From the NCBI GenBank assembly GCA_963773055.1, contig CAVYZL010000003.1, positions 558,001 through 622,000 on the forward strand: 64,000 nt of DNA. Direction: 5' to 3'. Of this stretch, positions 7,347 through 14,398 are shown in pieces (position 1 is the stretch's first letter; every line of letters begins with the position of its first letter). A program made the translations under genes and the position numbers. The stretch comes from PALSA-612 sp963773055 (lineage in GTDB: Bacteria; Actinomycetota; Thermoleophilia; Gaiellales; Gaiellaceae). Below the pieces are notes generated by a model. The model saw only the letters and a list, made by a program, of their open reading frames with translations. It did no database searches and was not told where the DNA came from.

Positions 7347-7769
7347 CTACCCGCGGAACGTCGTCTGTCCCGCAGGAATGCTTGCGTCGCACGGCACGGC
7401 GTGCGGACCCGTGTACCCGCAGTGCGGCACGCAGAAACCGTGCGTGGGCGTTGCCCCACAACCACCGCCCGTAGCGCAGGCCCAGCCTCTCGGGCACTGC
7501 TGCGAGCTAAAGCACCCCTTGAGCCCCTCGCAGAAGACATTCTGCATGCAGATGCACTTGGACTCGACCGTCACGACGCAGCCGCATTCGCACGTCTCCT
7601 GGCAGGACTGGAAGCTTCCGCAGCCGCCTGCGTCGATGCAGCTCGTCGAGGGGACGAGATCGGCGGATGCCGTTCCCGCCGTGACCATCGCTCCGACGCC
7701 GATCGCGGCGCCTGCTCCGGCTCGCTTGAGCAGCCGCCCCCGCGTCACACGCGTTTCCGATACAGCCAT
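7347..7769 (-). CDS. Cysteine-rich exported protein, paralog B
   Basis: 140 aa with 16 Cys (44 to 127). The N-terminal signal MAVSETRVTRGRLLKRAGAG is nearly identical to paralog A; the probable cleavage region is near TASADL (about 34-38). The core CECGCVVTVESKCICMQNVFCEGLKGC aligns with A and C, followed by SSQQCPRGWAC and CVPHCGYTGPH, the latter shared with paralog C. The start lies 37 bp after the paralog C stop and lacks its own upstream box, so B is probably cotranscribed with C. AGGAGGAA lies close upstream. Function unknown. Confidence 0.7.
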   Translation of the reverse strand: MAVSETRVTRGRLLKRAGAGAAIGVGAMVTAGTASADLVPSTSCIDAGGCGSFQSCQETCECGCVVTVESKCICMQNVFCEGLKGCFSSQQCPRGWACATGGGCGATPTHGFCVPHCGYTGPHAVPCDASIPAGQTTFRG

Positions 7770-7806
7770 CAGCACATTCCTCCTGGTCTCTCGCAGCGGG
7801 CGGGCA

Positions 7807-8230
7807 TTACTTGGCCGCCGTCTTGCCGGGCGATGTTGGACTGGTGCCACATGGGAAGACGTGCGCGCCGTGGTAGCCGCAGTGCGGGATGCACACGCCG
7901 CCGGCACCGCAGCCGGTGTTCGGACAGCAGGTCCAGCCCAGCGGGGCATTGCCCCGAGTTCGAGCACGTCGGTAGGCCAGCGCAACAGACGTTCTGGCCC
8001 GAGAAGCACGACGCCTCCGTCGTGACGAAGCAGAAGCAGCACGCGCCGTCAGCGGGATTCGGGAGGCCACCAGTCGCGCAGCCGCCCGCCGGGACGCACG
8101 AGAGAGACGGGTTTGCGTTCGCGGACGCCGTCGCCGCCGAGATCAGAGAGCCGGCCCCGAGCACGGCCGCTCCGACGCCGGCCCGCTTGAGCAGCTTCTG
8201 TCTCGAAACACGATCATCGGTCACAGCCAT
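7807..8230 (-). CDS. Cysteine-rich exported protein, paralog C (frameshifted)
   Basis: The reading frame opens with MAVTDDRVSRQKLLKRAGVG and a hydrophobic segment, a Tat-like signal with Arg-Gln instead of Arg-Arg. It proceeds through ACCFCFVTTEASC and CAGLPTCSNSGQCPAG, then loses homology. One base less near 7934-7941 restores WTCCPNTGCGAG..CIPHCGYHGAH, matching paralogs A and B, and ends at the TAA at 7807. The full span is 424 nt (141 codons plus 1), consistent with a single inserted base. Ribosome site GGAGG precedes the ATG, and the 21-bp box is 59 bp upstream. Real frameshift or sequencing error cannot be told apart here; many such single-base insertions occur in the window. Confidence 0.6.
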
Positions 8231-8288
8231 ACAGACAAACCTCCGTTGTAGAGCGGTATTGCGTATTAGCGCACGCGAACGGGGCGTT

Positions 8289-8309
8289 GTCGATACCGCA
8301 GACGCGTGA
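8289..8309 (-). promoter_or_regulatory. 21-bp conserved upstream box, copy 2
   Basis: Identical to 7090-7110 and at the same distance (59 bp) from the start of paralog C. See copy 1. Confidence 0.5.
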
Positions 8310-8338
8310 CTCAGCCAGGCGTTCGAGCGTATGCCGCG

Positions 8339-8443
8339 TCACGCCTTCGCTGCGCGGCGCGCGAGATTCTCAGCGTCCGCGCACTGCTTCGAGCTCGTCG
8401 CGCAGGACGAAAGCCCGGCACACGAGAGGTTCGCGTACGGCTC
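8339..8443 (-). pseudogene. Possible relic of a fourth Cys-rich paralog
   Basis: Directly after the stop of the HprK-like gene, and in the same frame, translation gives a 33-residue stretch containing CAGLSSCATSSKQC before the next stop. It aligns with CAGLPTCSNSGQC of paralog C and CVSSKQC of paralog A. No start codon is present in frame. It could be a decayed copy or a short tail resemblance; the match is only about 14 residues. Confidence 0.25.
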
Positions 8444-9268
8444 CTACGCTGCGACGGAGGCGAGCAGGTCCGTGAGCACGCCCAGGGTCTCTTTCGGCGT
8501 CGTCGAGCGGATCTCGAGACAGCGGGCATTCGTGACGAGCTCCGCGATCGTCTCGAGCGCCTCGCCTCCCACCTCGGGCAGGTTGAGGATCCGCGCGGCC
8601 AGTACGTGAGCCGCCTGGCCCGGCGAGTACGGAAGCACCGACTCCTCCGGGAGACCGAGGAAGCAGACGATGTCGGCCCTCAACGGATCGCCCGGCGCCG
8701 CGGGGCTCACGTCGAGCGGCGGCGCGATCCGATCGAGCGCTGCGAGCGCGTCTGCCGAAGGGTTGACCGCGGGCCCGGTGTCGACGACAAGGCCCGTCTC
8801 GGGCTCGAGCGCGACATAGTTCGAGATCGGCAGCGTCAGCCGGGATCGCTCCAGGAGCCGGTGGCCGAGAGTCCTCAGATAGGGCGGAAGAATCGGCGGG
8901 ACGAGCGCGACGACACCGTCGAGCGTCACCAGGCCGGCGTCGACGTAGATCGCGTCGCTGCGGCCGCGCGCTGCGACGTGCTCGAACTGCGCGATCAAGC
9001 AGTCGTATGCCTCACGGAGATGCAGCGTCTTGACGAGGGCGCGGCTCTCCTCGTAGACGACATGGAAGCGCTTGCCGACGCCGTCGTCGTTCTCCTCGGC
9101 GACGCGGATCGAGTAGTACGGCGCTGTCGGCTCGTCGATCTGGAGCTCGCCGAACGTCTCGTCGAGCCACGCCGCGCACTCTTCGGAGTTCGTGCGCACG
9201 CCGAATTGCGTGTCGGCGATCTCGTAGGACTGCTCCACCACCCACCCGAGGTGGTCCAGTGAATCCAT
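8444..9268 (-). CDS. HprK-like protein without P-loop, PqqD partner
   Basis: 274 aa, soluble. Order and spacing resemble the HPr-kinase-like proteins that often sit next to PqqD-like genes: an N-terminal alpha/beta region (about 1-100), then AIYVDAGLVTLDGVVALVPP (about 105-125), where HprK relatives have the Walker A loop, and SNYVALEPETGLVVD (about 148-162), where they have the SDD..AIDPET segment. The GxxGxGKS/T motif itself is absent, so it probably does not bind nucleotide in the usual way. Its ATG directly follows the PqqD-like stop (TGAATG), so the two are coupled. The family assignment is inference from arrangement and weak motif resemblance. Confidence 0.5.
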   Translation of the reverse strand: MDSLDHLGWVVEQSYEIADTQFGVRTNSEECAAWLDETFGELQIDEPTAPYYSIRVAEENDDGVGKRFHVVYEESRALVKTLHLREAYDCLIAQFEHVAARGRSDAIYVDAGLVTLDGVVALVPPILPPYLRTLGHRLLERSRLTLPISNYVALEPETGLVVDTGPAVNPSADALAALDRIAPPLDVSPAAPGDPLRADIVCFLGLPEESVLPYSPGQAAHVLAARILNLPEVGGEALETIAELVTNARCLEIRSTTPKETLGVLTDLLASVAA

Positions 9269-9619
9269 TCACTCGCTGCGGGGCACTTCGCGGCGCACCT
9301 TCGCCCGCTTGTCCTCCTGCTCGCCGCTCTCACGAAGCTTCGTCGCAGCCTCGCCGGGATCGACGAGGCCGACGGAGATGAAGTTGTCGACGAGAGCCCG
9401 GATCGACTCGTCGATCTCGGTCGGCTCGATCTCCTGCGCCTCGGCGAGCTCTGCGATCGTCTCGTCGACCGTCGACGTGCCGTCGCAGAGCTGGAGCACG
9501 ATCGAGCCCATGGGGTTCAGGTAGTGGACGAGCTTGCTCAGCGGGTCGTAGGCGACCGCTTCCTGGTCTACCTCGACAAACGTGACGTCGTCACGGAGCT
9601 TCGGCCTGACGTCCGTCAT
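9269..9619 (-). CDS. PqqD-like peptide-recognition (RRE) protein
   Basis: 116 aa. Residues 1-90 fit the PqqD/RRE fold: strands around VTFVEVDQEAVAYDPLSKLVHYLNPMGSIVLQLCDG, then helices TVDETIAELAEAQEIEPTEIDESIRALVDNFISVGLV. PqqD-type domains bind leader peptides and present them to modifying enzymes; in Actinobacteria many occur beside HprK-like genes, as here. A charged C-terminal tail (about 95-116) is extra. It starts 3 bp after the regulator stop, so it is likely one operon with the LuxR-type gene and the partner. No radical SAM or other maturase is present nearby; candidate clients are the Cys-rich proteins downstream (inference). Confidence 0.75.
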   Translation of the reverse strand: MTDVRPKLRDDVTFVEVDQEAVAYDPLSKLVHYLNPMGSIVLQLCDGTSTVDETIAELAEAQEIEPTEIDESIRALVDNFISVGLVDPGEAATKLRESGEQEDKRAKVRREVPRSE

Positions 9620-9622
9620 CGG

Positions 9623-10306
9623 TTAGGCGGCGGCTTCGGCTTCTTCAAGGTGGGCTGCGAGACCGAACTCGATCACGAACGACGCCGCCTCGAGGCGTGA
9701 GTGGATCCCGAGCTTCGTGAGGATGTTCTGGACGTGCGTCCGCGCGGTCTCGCCCGAGATCACGAGCTCCTCGGCGATCTGCGACGACTTCTTGCCGCGC
9801 GCCACGAGCGCGAGCACCTGGCGCTCACGCGGAGAGAGCTTGCTCACCTTGAGCAACGCCTCCTCGTGGCCGCGTCGCCGCTCGAGCAGGTCGGACAGCA
9901 ACGGCCCGAGCATCGCGGGCGGGATCAGCACGTCCCCGCGGGTGACGGCGCGAATCGCGTCGACGAGCTCGGATGGAGAGCAGTCGGTCGTCAGGTAGCC
10001 GCTCGCGCCGCAGCCGAGCCCTTCGGTCAGCAGGCGTTGGTCGCGCTGGTCCGCGAGCACGATCACCTTGCAGCCCGGTGCTCGGTCGCGGATGAAGCAG
10101 CCCGCGTGGCCGTCGGAGAAGCCGGCTATGCCGGAGCTGATGACGACGACCGCCGCCTTCGTTTCCTCGGCGGCCGAGATCGCTTCCTCCGCGCTCGTCG
10201 CCTCGCCGACGACGGACAGGTCGTCTTCCTGCTCGATCGCCGAGCGAAGCACCTGGCTGTAGAGCCTGCTCTCGATCGCGATCAGTACGGGGGTGGGGAC
10301 CGTCAT
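9623..10306 (-). CDS. LuxR/NarL-type regulator with degenerate receiver
   Basis: 227 aa. The C-terminal HTH (about 150-212, LSPRERQVLALVARGKKSSQIAEELVISGETARTHVQNIL) is a canonical LuxR DNA-binding domain. The N-terminal receiver-like domain keeps the fold pattern but lacks key residues: the acidic pair reads IAIES, the phospho-acceptor strand reads AVVVISSG without Asp, and the conserved Lys before the last loop is Thr (LTTD). It is probably not phosphorylated in the normal way. Start ATG at 10306 chosen for its GAGGAG site. An inverted repeat lies 19 bp upstream. Head of the operon with the PqqD-like gene and its partner. Confidence 0.8.
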   Translation of the reverse strand: MTVPTPVLIAIESRLYSQVLRSAIEQEDDLSVVGEATSAEEAISAAEETKAAVVVISSGIAGFSDGHAGCFIRDRAPGCKVIVLADQRDQRLLTEGLGCGASGYLTTDCSPSELVDAIRAVTRGDVLIPPAMLGPLLSDLLERRRGHEEALLKVSKLSPRERQVLALVARGKKSSQIAEELVISGETARTHVQNILTKLGIHSRLEAASFVIEFGLAAHLEEAEAAA

Positions 10307-10324
10307 CTGCTCCTCGTCTCGTCG

Positions 10325-10346
10325 GGCTAGTACAAACGTACTAGCC
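10325..10346. promoter_or_regulatory. 9-bp inverted repeat, candidate operator
   Basis: GGCTAGTAC-AAAC-GTACTAGCC, a perfect 9-bp inverted repeat immediately upstream of the LuxR-type gene. Position and symmetry suit a dimeric regulator site, possibly autoregulation; an RNA hairpin in the leader is the alternative. Confidence 0.45.
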
Positions 10347-10367
10347 GCATCGGCCATCCTCTCGCAT

Positions 10368-10387
10368 CCCTTGCGTTCGTGCAAGGG
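10368..10387 (-). terminator. Hairpin after diheme cytochrome c gene
   Basis: CCCTTGC / GCAAGGG 7-bp stem with 6-nt loop, 19 bp past the stop of the cytochrome gene on the minus strand. No U-tract, so a weak or Rho-assisted terminator at best. Confidence 0.35.
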
Positions 10388-10405
10388 CGGATTCGCCTAT
10401 TTGCG

Positions 10406-11104
10406 CTACTTGCCGGCGACCGAGGAGACGTAGTCGGCGACAGCCTGGATCTGTGCGTCCGTGAGCACGCCCTTGAACGGCGGCATCGGGGACTTGCCGT
10501 TCGTCACACGCGTCACGACGAGTGACCTCGGCGGCTTCGCCTGGTCGAGGTTGGGCCCGACGGTGCCCGTCGTACCTGCGTCCTCGAGGGTGTGGCAGCC
10601 ACCGCAGTTGGCCGTGAAGATGTCCTTGCCGCTCGTCGCCTGGCCCCCGGACGGCGGCTTGGCGGCGCCGGGCTTGCCGGCCACCGAGGCGACGTAGGCG
10701 GCGACGGCGTCGACGTCGTCGCCCGTGACGATGTCCGCCGGCATGGCCGGGGAGCCCGTGGACGTGATCGGCTGGCCGTTCTCGTCGACGCGGCCGGTGA
10801 GGGACGGCTCTCGGATCTGACCCGCAACGACCTGCTGGATCGAGCTCTCTTCGAAGCCCTGCGCCCGGTCGGAGGCGAACGCGTCGTCGAGATTGGGCCC
10901 GATCACCCCCGCGGTAGCAGCCGCGGCGAGCGTATGGCAACCGCCGCACTTCTCCTTGAACAGCGCCTCGCCGCGGGCTGTGTCTCCGCCCTTCGAGATC
11001 CCTCCCGTTCCCGAGTCGCATGCAGCGGAAGCGAGCACGAGGCCGGCTGCGAGAGCGGCGGCGACCATGGCCACTGACCGCCTGCCGCTGAAGAGCGCTC
11101 GCAC
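10406..11104 (-). CDS. Diheme c-type cytochrome lipoprotein
   Basis: 232 aa. The N-terminus has a basic segment, a hydrophobic stretch and LASAAC (Cys29), a plausible lipobox, so it is probably anchored outside the membrane. Two class I cytochrome c domains follow: CGGCH at 53-57 with axial Met121 (PAMPADI), and CGGCH at 167-171 with Met207 (SPMPPFKG). They are joined by a Pro/Gly/Ala linker near 145-158 and are clearly duplicates. A likely electron donor to the CuA oxidase encoded 6 kb away. GTG start; no clear ribosome site, and an in-frame ATG at residue 13 is an alternative start. Confidence 0.88.
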   Translation of the reverse strand: MRALFSGRRSVAMVAAALAAGLVLASAACDSGTGGISKGGDTARGEALFKEKCGGCHTLAAAATAGVIGPNLDDAFASDRAQGFEESSIQQVVAGQIREPSLTGRVDENGQPITSTGSPAMPADIVTGDDVDAVAAYVASVAGKPGAAKPPSGGQATSGKDIFTANCGGCHTLEDAGTTGTVGPNLDQAKPPRSLVVTRVTNGKSPMPPFKGVLTDAQIQAVADYVSSVAGK

Positions 11105-11150
11105 GCGGGCGAGTCTAGACGGTCGATCGGAGACGGTCCGGCGCTGCCGT

Positions 11151-12059
11151 CTAGGGAGATGTCTGGCCGCCGGCGCTCGGGACCTGGATCGACGAGTTGC
11201 TCTGCGCGATCTGCTTCTCGAGGGCGCGGATCGCCGCCTTTACGTCCCGCACGAGCCCTTCGTCGGGGAACTGCTTGACGAACTGCTTGTAGGCGGCGAG
11301 CGCGACCTTCGGTTGCTGCGCGCCCTCAGCCGCCTGTGCGTAGCGGAGGAGGGCCGACGAATCGCTAGGGGAGAGCCTGGCGAGCTTCCTGAGCACGCCG
11401 AGCGCCTGCTTGTTCGCCGCCTGGTATCGGGCGATTGCGGCCTGGTACGCCTGCTCGGCCTGAGTCGAGGCGGCCTGGCCGATCGGGTCGACGAACGAGC
11501 CGAGAGCGTCGCCGAGGGCTCCGGACCCGGGTCGGAAGTTCGCCTCGGGGGCGGCGAGGCTCAGCTCGCGGAGCGCCGTGTTGACGGCGTTCCCCGCCTC
11601 GCCGGCGACGGTCTGGTAGAGGATCGCGAGGTTGGCGAGCGCGGCTGTGTCCTTGGGCTTCTCGCCGAGGTACGTCTGGTACGCCGCGATCGCCTCTTCC
11701 GTGCGACCGTCTCGTTGGAGCGCCGATGCGAGGTCGATGACCGCGGCCCGGCTTTTTGGGTTCTCCGCGACCTTCTGCTGGAGGCTCTCGATCGAAGTCC
11801 CCGACGAATGCCCGACCAGCGAGTTGAACACGTCGGAGAGCCCGCCCGCCCCCGTCCCGACGCCAAGGAAGACGAAGCTGAAGCCGAAGACGATCGCGAG
11901 CAGCACGAACACCCACTTCGCATGCCCGCGCAGCCGGTTGAAGAAGAGCTCGTCCTCGAGGGACTTCTCGGCCTTCTTGCGTGCGCGCTTCTGATCCGGG
12001 GCTACCGCCCCAGGAGCTTGTCGCGTGCTCTGATTCCGCTTTGTCGCAGCTCTCGCCAT
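11151..12059 (-). CDS. Membrane-anchored TPR protein
   Basis: 302 aa. A basic N-terminal region (1-45) precedes one transmembrane helix (about 49-70, WVFVLLAIVFGFSFVFLGVG). The rest is helical repeats of TPR type: ENPKSRAAVIDLASALQRDGRTEEAIAAYQTYLGEKPKDTAALANLAILY, and later SPSDSSALLRYAQAAEGAQQPKVALAAYKQFVKQFPDE. Probably a scaffold facing outward; partners unknown. The start overlaps the upstream amidohydrolase by 58 bp, so a later start is possible, although no better codon is obvious. Confidence 0.75.
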   Translation of the reverse strand: MARAATKRNQSTRQAPGAVAPDQKRARKKAEKSLEDELFFNRLRGHAKWVFVLLAIVFGFSFVFLGVGTGAGGLSDVFNSLVGHSSGTSIESLQQKVAENPKSRAAVIDLASALQRDGRTEEAIAAYQTYLGEKPKDTAALANLAILYQTVAGEAGNAVNTALRELSLAAPEANFRPGSGALGDALGSFVDPIGQAASTQAEQAYQAAIARYQAANKQALGVLRKLARLSPSDSSALLRYAQAAEGAQQPKVALAAYKQFVKQFPDEGLVRDVKAAIRALEKQIAQSNSSIQVPSAGGQTSP

Positions 12060-13285
12060 TCGAACCGATCTCGCTCAAAGCGTACCTTCCCGCCGACGAG
12101 GGTCGTCAGTACCCGGTCGGGCGAACCGGCGAGCACGACCGCCGTCGCCGGGTCCTCCCAGGGAACGACCGTCGAGCCCTTGAGGCCGACGACGACGATG
12201 TCTGCGGCCTTGCCGGCCTCGAGCGTTCCGACCTCTCCGTCGAGGCCGAGCGTGCGGGCCGAACCGAGCGTGGCGAGCTCAAGCGCCTCGCTGCAGGAGA
12301 GAGCGTCGGGACGGCGCTCCCGCGCCCGGGCGAGCGACACCGCGGCGCGCAGCTCGTCGAACATGTCGAAGGAGGGCGCCGAGGCCGGGCTGTCCGTCCC
12401 CAGGCCGACCGTGACGCCGTGGTCGAGCAAATCGCGGACCGGGGCGATGCCGCAGCCGAGCAGCGCGTTCGAACGCGGGCAGTGCGCGACGCCGACGCCG
12501 TGGCTCGCAAGCAGCTCGATCTCGTCCGGCTCGATCGCCACGCAGTGGGCGGCGACGAGGTCGGGCGTCAGCGCTCCGATGCCCGCGAGCATTCGTGCTC
12601 CCGTCGTGCCCGCCGGGGGCACGAGCAGCTCGCGGAACGATTCCCAGGGCCCGCTTCCGTCCCGGAGATACGCGAGCTCGGACGCGCTTTCGGAGAGGTG
12701 CGTGGCGGCGGGCACGCCCAATGAGGCGCACATCTCGTAAACGGACGCGGTGACGGTGTACGGCGCATGGGGCGAGACGCCGGCGGTGACGAGCTCCGAC
12801 AGGCCGGGGCCCGCGATCTCCTGCAGCGACTCGAAGTAGGAGCGGGCTGTCACCGGATCGCTGCCGAAGACCTCGAGGTAGACGATCGCCCGTAGGCCGA
12901 GGTCATGACAGCCGATGGCGGCGGCACCGCTGAAGCTGCAGTCGCCGACGGTGGTGATCCCGGAGGCGAGGCACTCGGCGGCGCCGAGCCGGGCGATGTC
13001 GACCACATCGTCGAAGGCGAGGCGTTGCTTGCGCTGGATGTGGATCCCGATCCACTCGGCGAAGTCGAGCGTCCCGTCGCCGAACCCCGTGTAGACGGCG
13101 TACTCGAGGTGCGAGTGGCAGTTGACGAAGCCGGGGAGGATCGCTGCGCCGTCGTAGTGCGTCCCGCGTCCGAGCTCCGAGGCGGTGCCGACGGCGGCGA
13201 TGCGGGTGCCCTCGATCACGACTGCCCCGTTCTCGATTGGGGGACCCGAGATCGGGAGGACCCAGTCCGCCGAGAGGACGTCCAC
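12002..13285 (-). CDS. Amidohydrolase (SAH/aminodeoxyfutalosine deaminase-like)
   Basis: 427 aa, cytoplasmic TIM-barrel metallo-hydrolase of the TrzA/AtzA/MtaD branch. Metal and catalytic residues are visible in order: HSH of VNCHSHLEY (about residues 56-58), THLSES, VAAHCVAIEPDEI, and the Asp of LGTDSPAS. The C-terminal AGKAADIVVVGL strand is typical. Relatives deaminate S-adenosylhomocysteine, methylthioadenosine, guanine or aminodeoxyfutalosine (menaquinone pathway); substrate not resolvable here. GTG start; the end overlaps the TPR gene start. Confidence 0.85.
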   Translation of the reverse strand: MDVLSADWVLPISGPPIENGAVVIEGTRIAAVGTASELGRGTHYDGAAILPGFVNCHSHLEYAVYTGFGDGTLDFAEWIGIHIQRKQRLAFDDVVDIARLGAAECLASGITTVGDCSFSGAAAIGCHDLGLRAIVYLEVFGSDPVTARSYFESLQEIAGPGLSELVTAGVSPHAPYTVTASVYEMCASLGVPAATHLSESASELAYLRDGSGPWESFRELLVPPAGTTGARMLAGIGALTPDLVAAHCVAIEPDEIELLASHGVGVAHCPRSNALLGCGIAPVRDLLDHGVTVGLGTDSPASAPSFDMFDELRAAVSLARARERRPDALSCSEALELATLGSARTLGLDGEVGTLEAGKAADIVVVGLKGSTVVPWEDPATAVVLAGSPDRVLTTLVGGKVRFERDRFEWRELRQSGIRARDKLLGR

Positions 13286-13296
13286 GGATGTGCCGG

Positions 13297-13491
13297 TCAG
13301 CGGTCTCGGTCGGAGCCCGTGCTGCCGTCCGCGTCGATCGAAGGCTTCTCGTCCTTGCCGGTCACCGAGTTCTTGAACTCTCGCATCCCGCCACCGACGG
13401 CCCGTCCGATCTCCGGGAACCGCTTCGAGCCGAACACGAGCAGTACGACGACGACGAGGATGATCAGCTCCATCGGCCCGACGTTCGGCAT
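13297..13491 (-). CDS. tatA: Twin-arginine translocase subunit TatA
   Basis: 64 aa from the ATG at 13491. GPMELIILVVVVLLVFGSKRFPEIGRAVGGGMREFKNSV is the TatA/E signature: one short helix, the FG hinge, and an amphipathic helix. It forms the variable-size pore for folded Tat substrates. An upstream in-frame ATG at 13542 has a better ribosome site (AGGTGG) and would add 17 Pro/Asp-rich residues. Divergent from sufC. The three Tat-like exported Cys-rich proteins upstream may be clients, although their Arg pair is imperfect. Confidence 0.9.
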   Translation of the reverse strand: MPNVGPMELIILVVVVLLVFGSKRFPEIGRAVGGGMREFKNSVTGKDEKPSIDADGSTGSDRDR

Positions 13492-13553
13492 CGGGCCAAG
13501 CGTACCATCGTCGCTCTGCGGGTCGGGGGTGGGGCCAGCCATGCCACCTGCGG

Positions 13554-13559
13554 TAGAAT
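13554..13559 (+). promoter_or_regulatory. Putative -10 element for suf operon
   Basis: TAGAAT, 56 nt before the sufC start and divergent from tatA. No clear -35 or Fe-S regulator palindrome is visible. Confidence 0.3.
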
Positions 13560-13615
13560 CCGTCACGAAAGACGCGCAGTTTCGGCTTGTTCTCACGGCG
13601 AAAGGAAACACGAAC

Positions 13616-14398
13616 TTGGCTCTGCTCGAGCTAAAGGACCTTCACGTCTGCCTCGACGACGGCACCGAGATCGTCAAGGGCGTCGACCTCTCGATCAGCC
13701 CGAACGAGGTGCACGCAGTCATGGGCCCGAACGGTTCCGGGAAGTCGACGCTCGCGTACGCGCTCATGGGGCACCCGAGCTACGAGATCACCGGCGGCTC
13801 GATCGTCTTCGACGGCGAGGACGTGACCGAGCTCGGCGCCGACGAGCGCGCACAGCGCGGCCTCTTCCTGGCGTTCCAGTATCCGCACGCGATCCCGGGC
13901 GTGACCGTGACGAGCTTCCTCCGCTCCGCGATCAACGCGATCCGCAAGGCAAAGGCGGGCGGCACGGACGACCCGGTTCCGATCCCCGAGTTCCGCACCG
14001 AGCTGCTCGCTGCGATGGATCGGCTGAAGGTCTCGCGCGAGCTCGCGTCGCGGTACATCAACGACGGCTTCTCAGGCGGCGAGAAGAAGCGCGTCGAGAT
14101 CCTCCAGATGGCGATGCTGAAGCCGCGCATCGCCGTCCTCGACGAGACCGACTCAGGCCTCGACATCGACGCTCTAAGGGTGGTCGCCGAGGGCGTCAGC
14201 GCGCTCGTCGGCCCGGACATGGGCGCGCTGCTCATCACCCACTATCAGCGGATCCTCAACTACATCAAGCCCGACTTCGTCCACGTCTTCTTCGACGGCA
14301 GGATCGTCGAGGAGGGCGGGCCCGAGCTGGCCCATAGGCTCGAAGCGGAGGGCTACGAGGCGTTCGCGCCCGCAGCCGCCGTCGAAAGTGAGGCGTGA
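13616..14398 (+). CDS. sufC: Fe-S assembly ATPase SufC
   Basis: 260 aa from the TTG at 13616 (AAAGGA about 10 nt upstream); longer upstream frames overlap tatA and lack homology. ABC-type ATPase of the SufBCD scaffold: Walker A GPNGSGKS, Q-loop LAFQYP, signature FSGGEKKR, Walker B IAVLDETDSGLD, and H-loop ITHYQ. The DETDSGLD variant and IKPDFVHVFFDGRIVEEG are typical of SufC. It energises cluster assembly on SufB/SufD. The stop overlaps the sufB start (TGATG). Confidence 0.95.
   Translation: MALLELKDLHVCLDDGTEIVKGVDLSISPNEVHAVMGPNGSGKSTLAYALMGHPSYEITGGSIVFDGEDVTELGADERAQRGLFLAFQYPHAIPGVTVTSFLRSAINAIRKAKAGGTDDPVPIPEFRTELLAAMDRLKVSRELASRYINDGFSGGEKKRVEILQMAMLKPRIAVLDETDSGLDIDALRVVAEGVSALVGPDMGALLITHYQRILNYIKPDFVHVFFDGRIVEEGGPELAHRLEAEGYEAFAPAAAVESEA

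Noticed and set aside
6583..8230. Cys-rich proteins as methylamine dehydrogenase light chain or quinohemoprotein gamma subunit
   Set aside because: Cys content is similar, but I see no tryptophan pair in the right context, no maturation radical SAM or MauG gene and no partner subunit in the window.
6344..8443. CRISPR array or direct-repeat cassette suggested by repeated hairpins
   Set aside because: Only four copies with very unequal spacing, self-complementary units and genes between them; no cas genes.
12905..13615. Plus-strand reading frame extending sufC upstream through the amidohydrolase and tatA genes
   Set aside because: No homology, and it is opposite to two well-supported minus-strand genes. 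SufC homology begins at the TTG at 13616, which has its own ribosome site.
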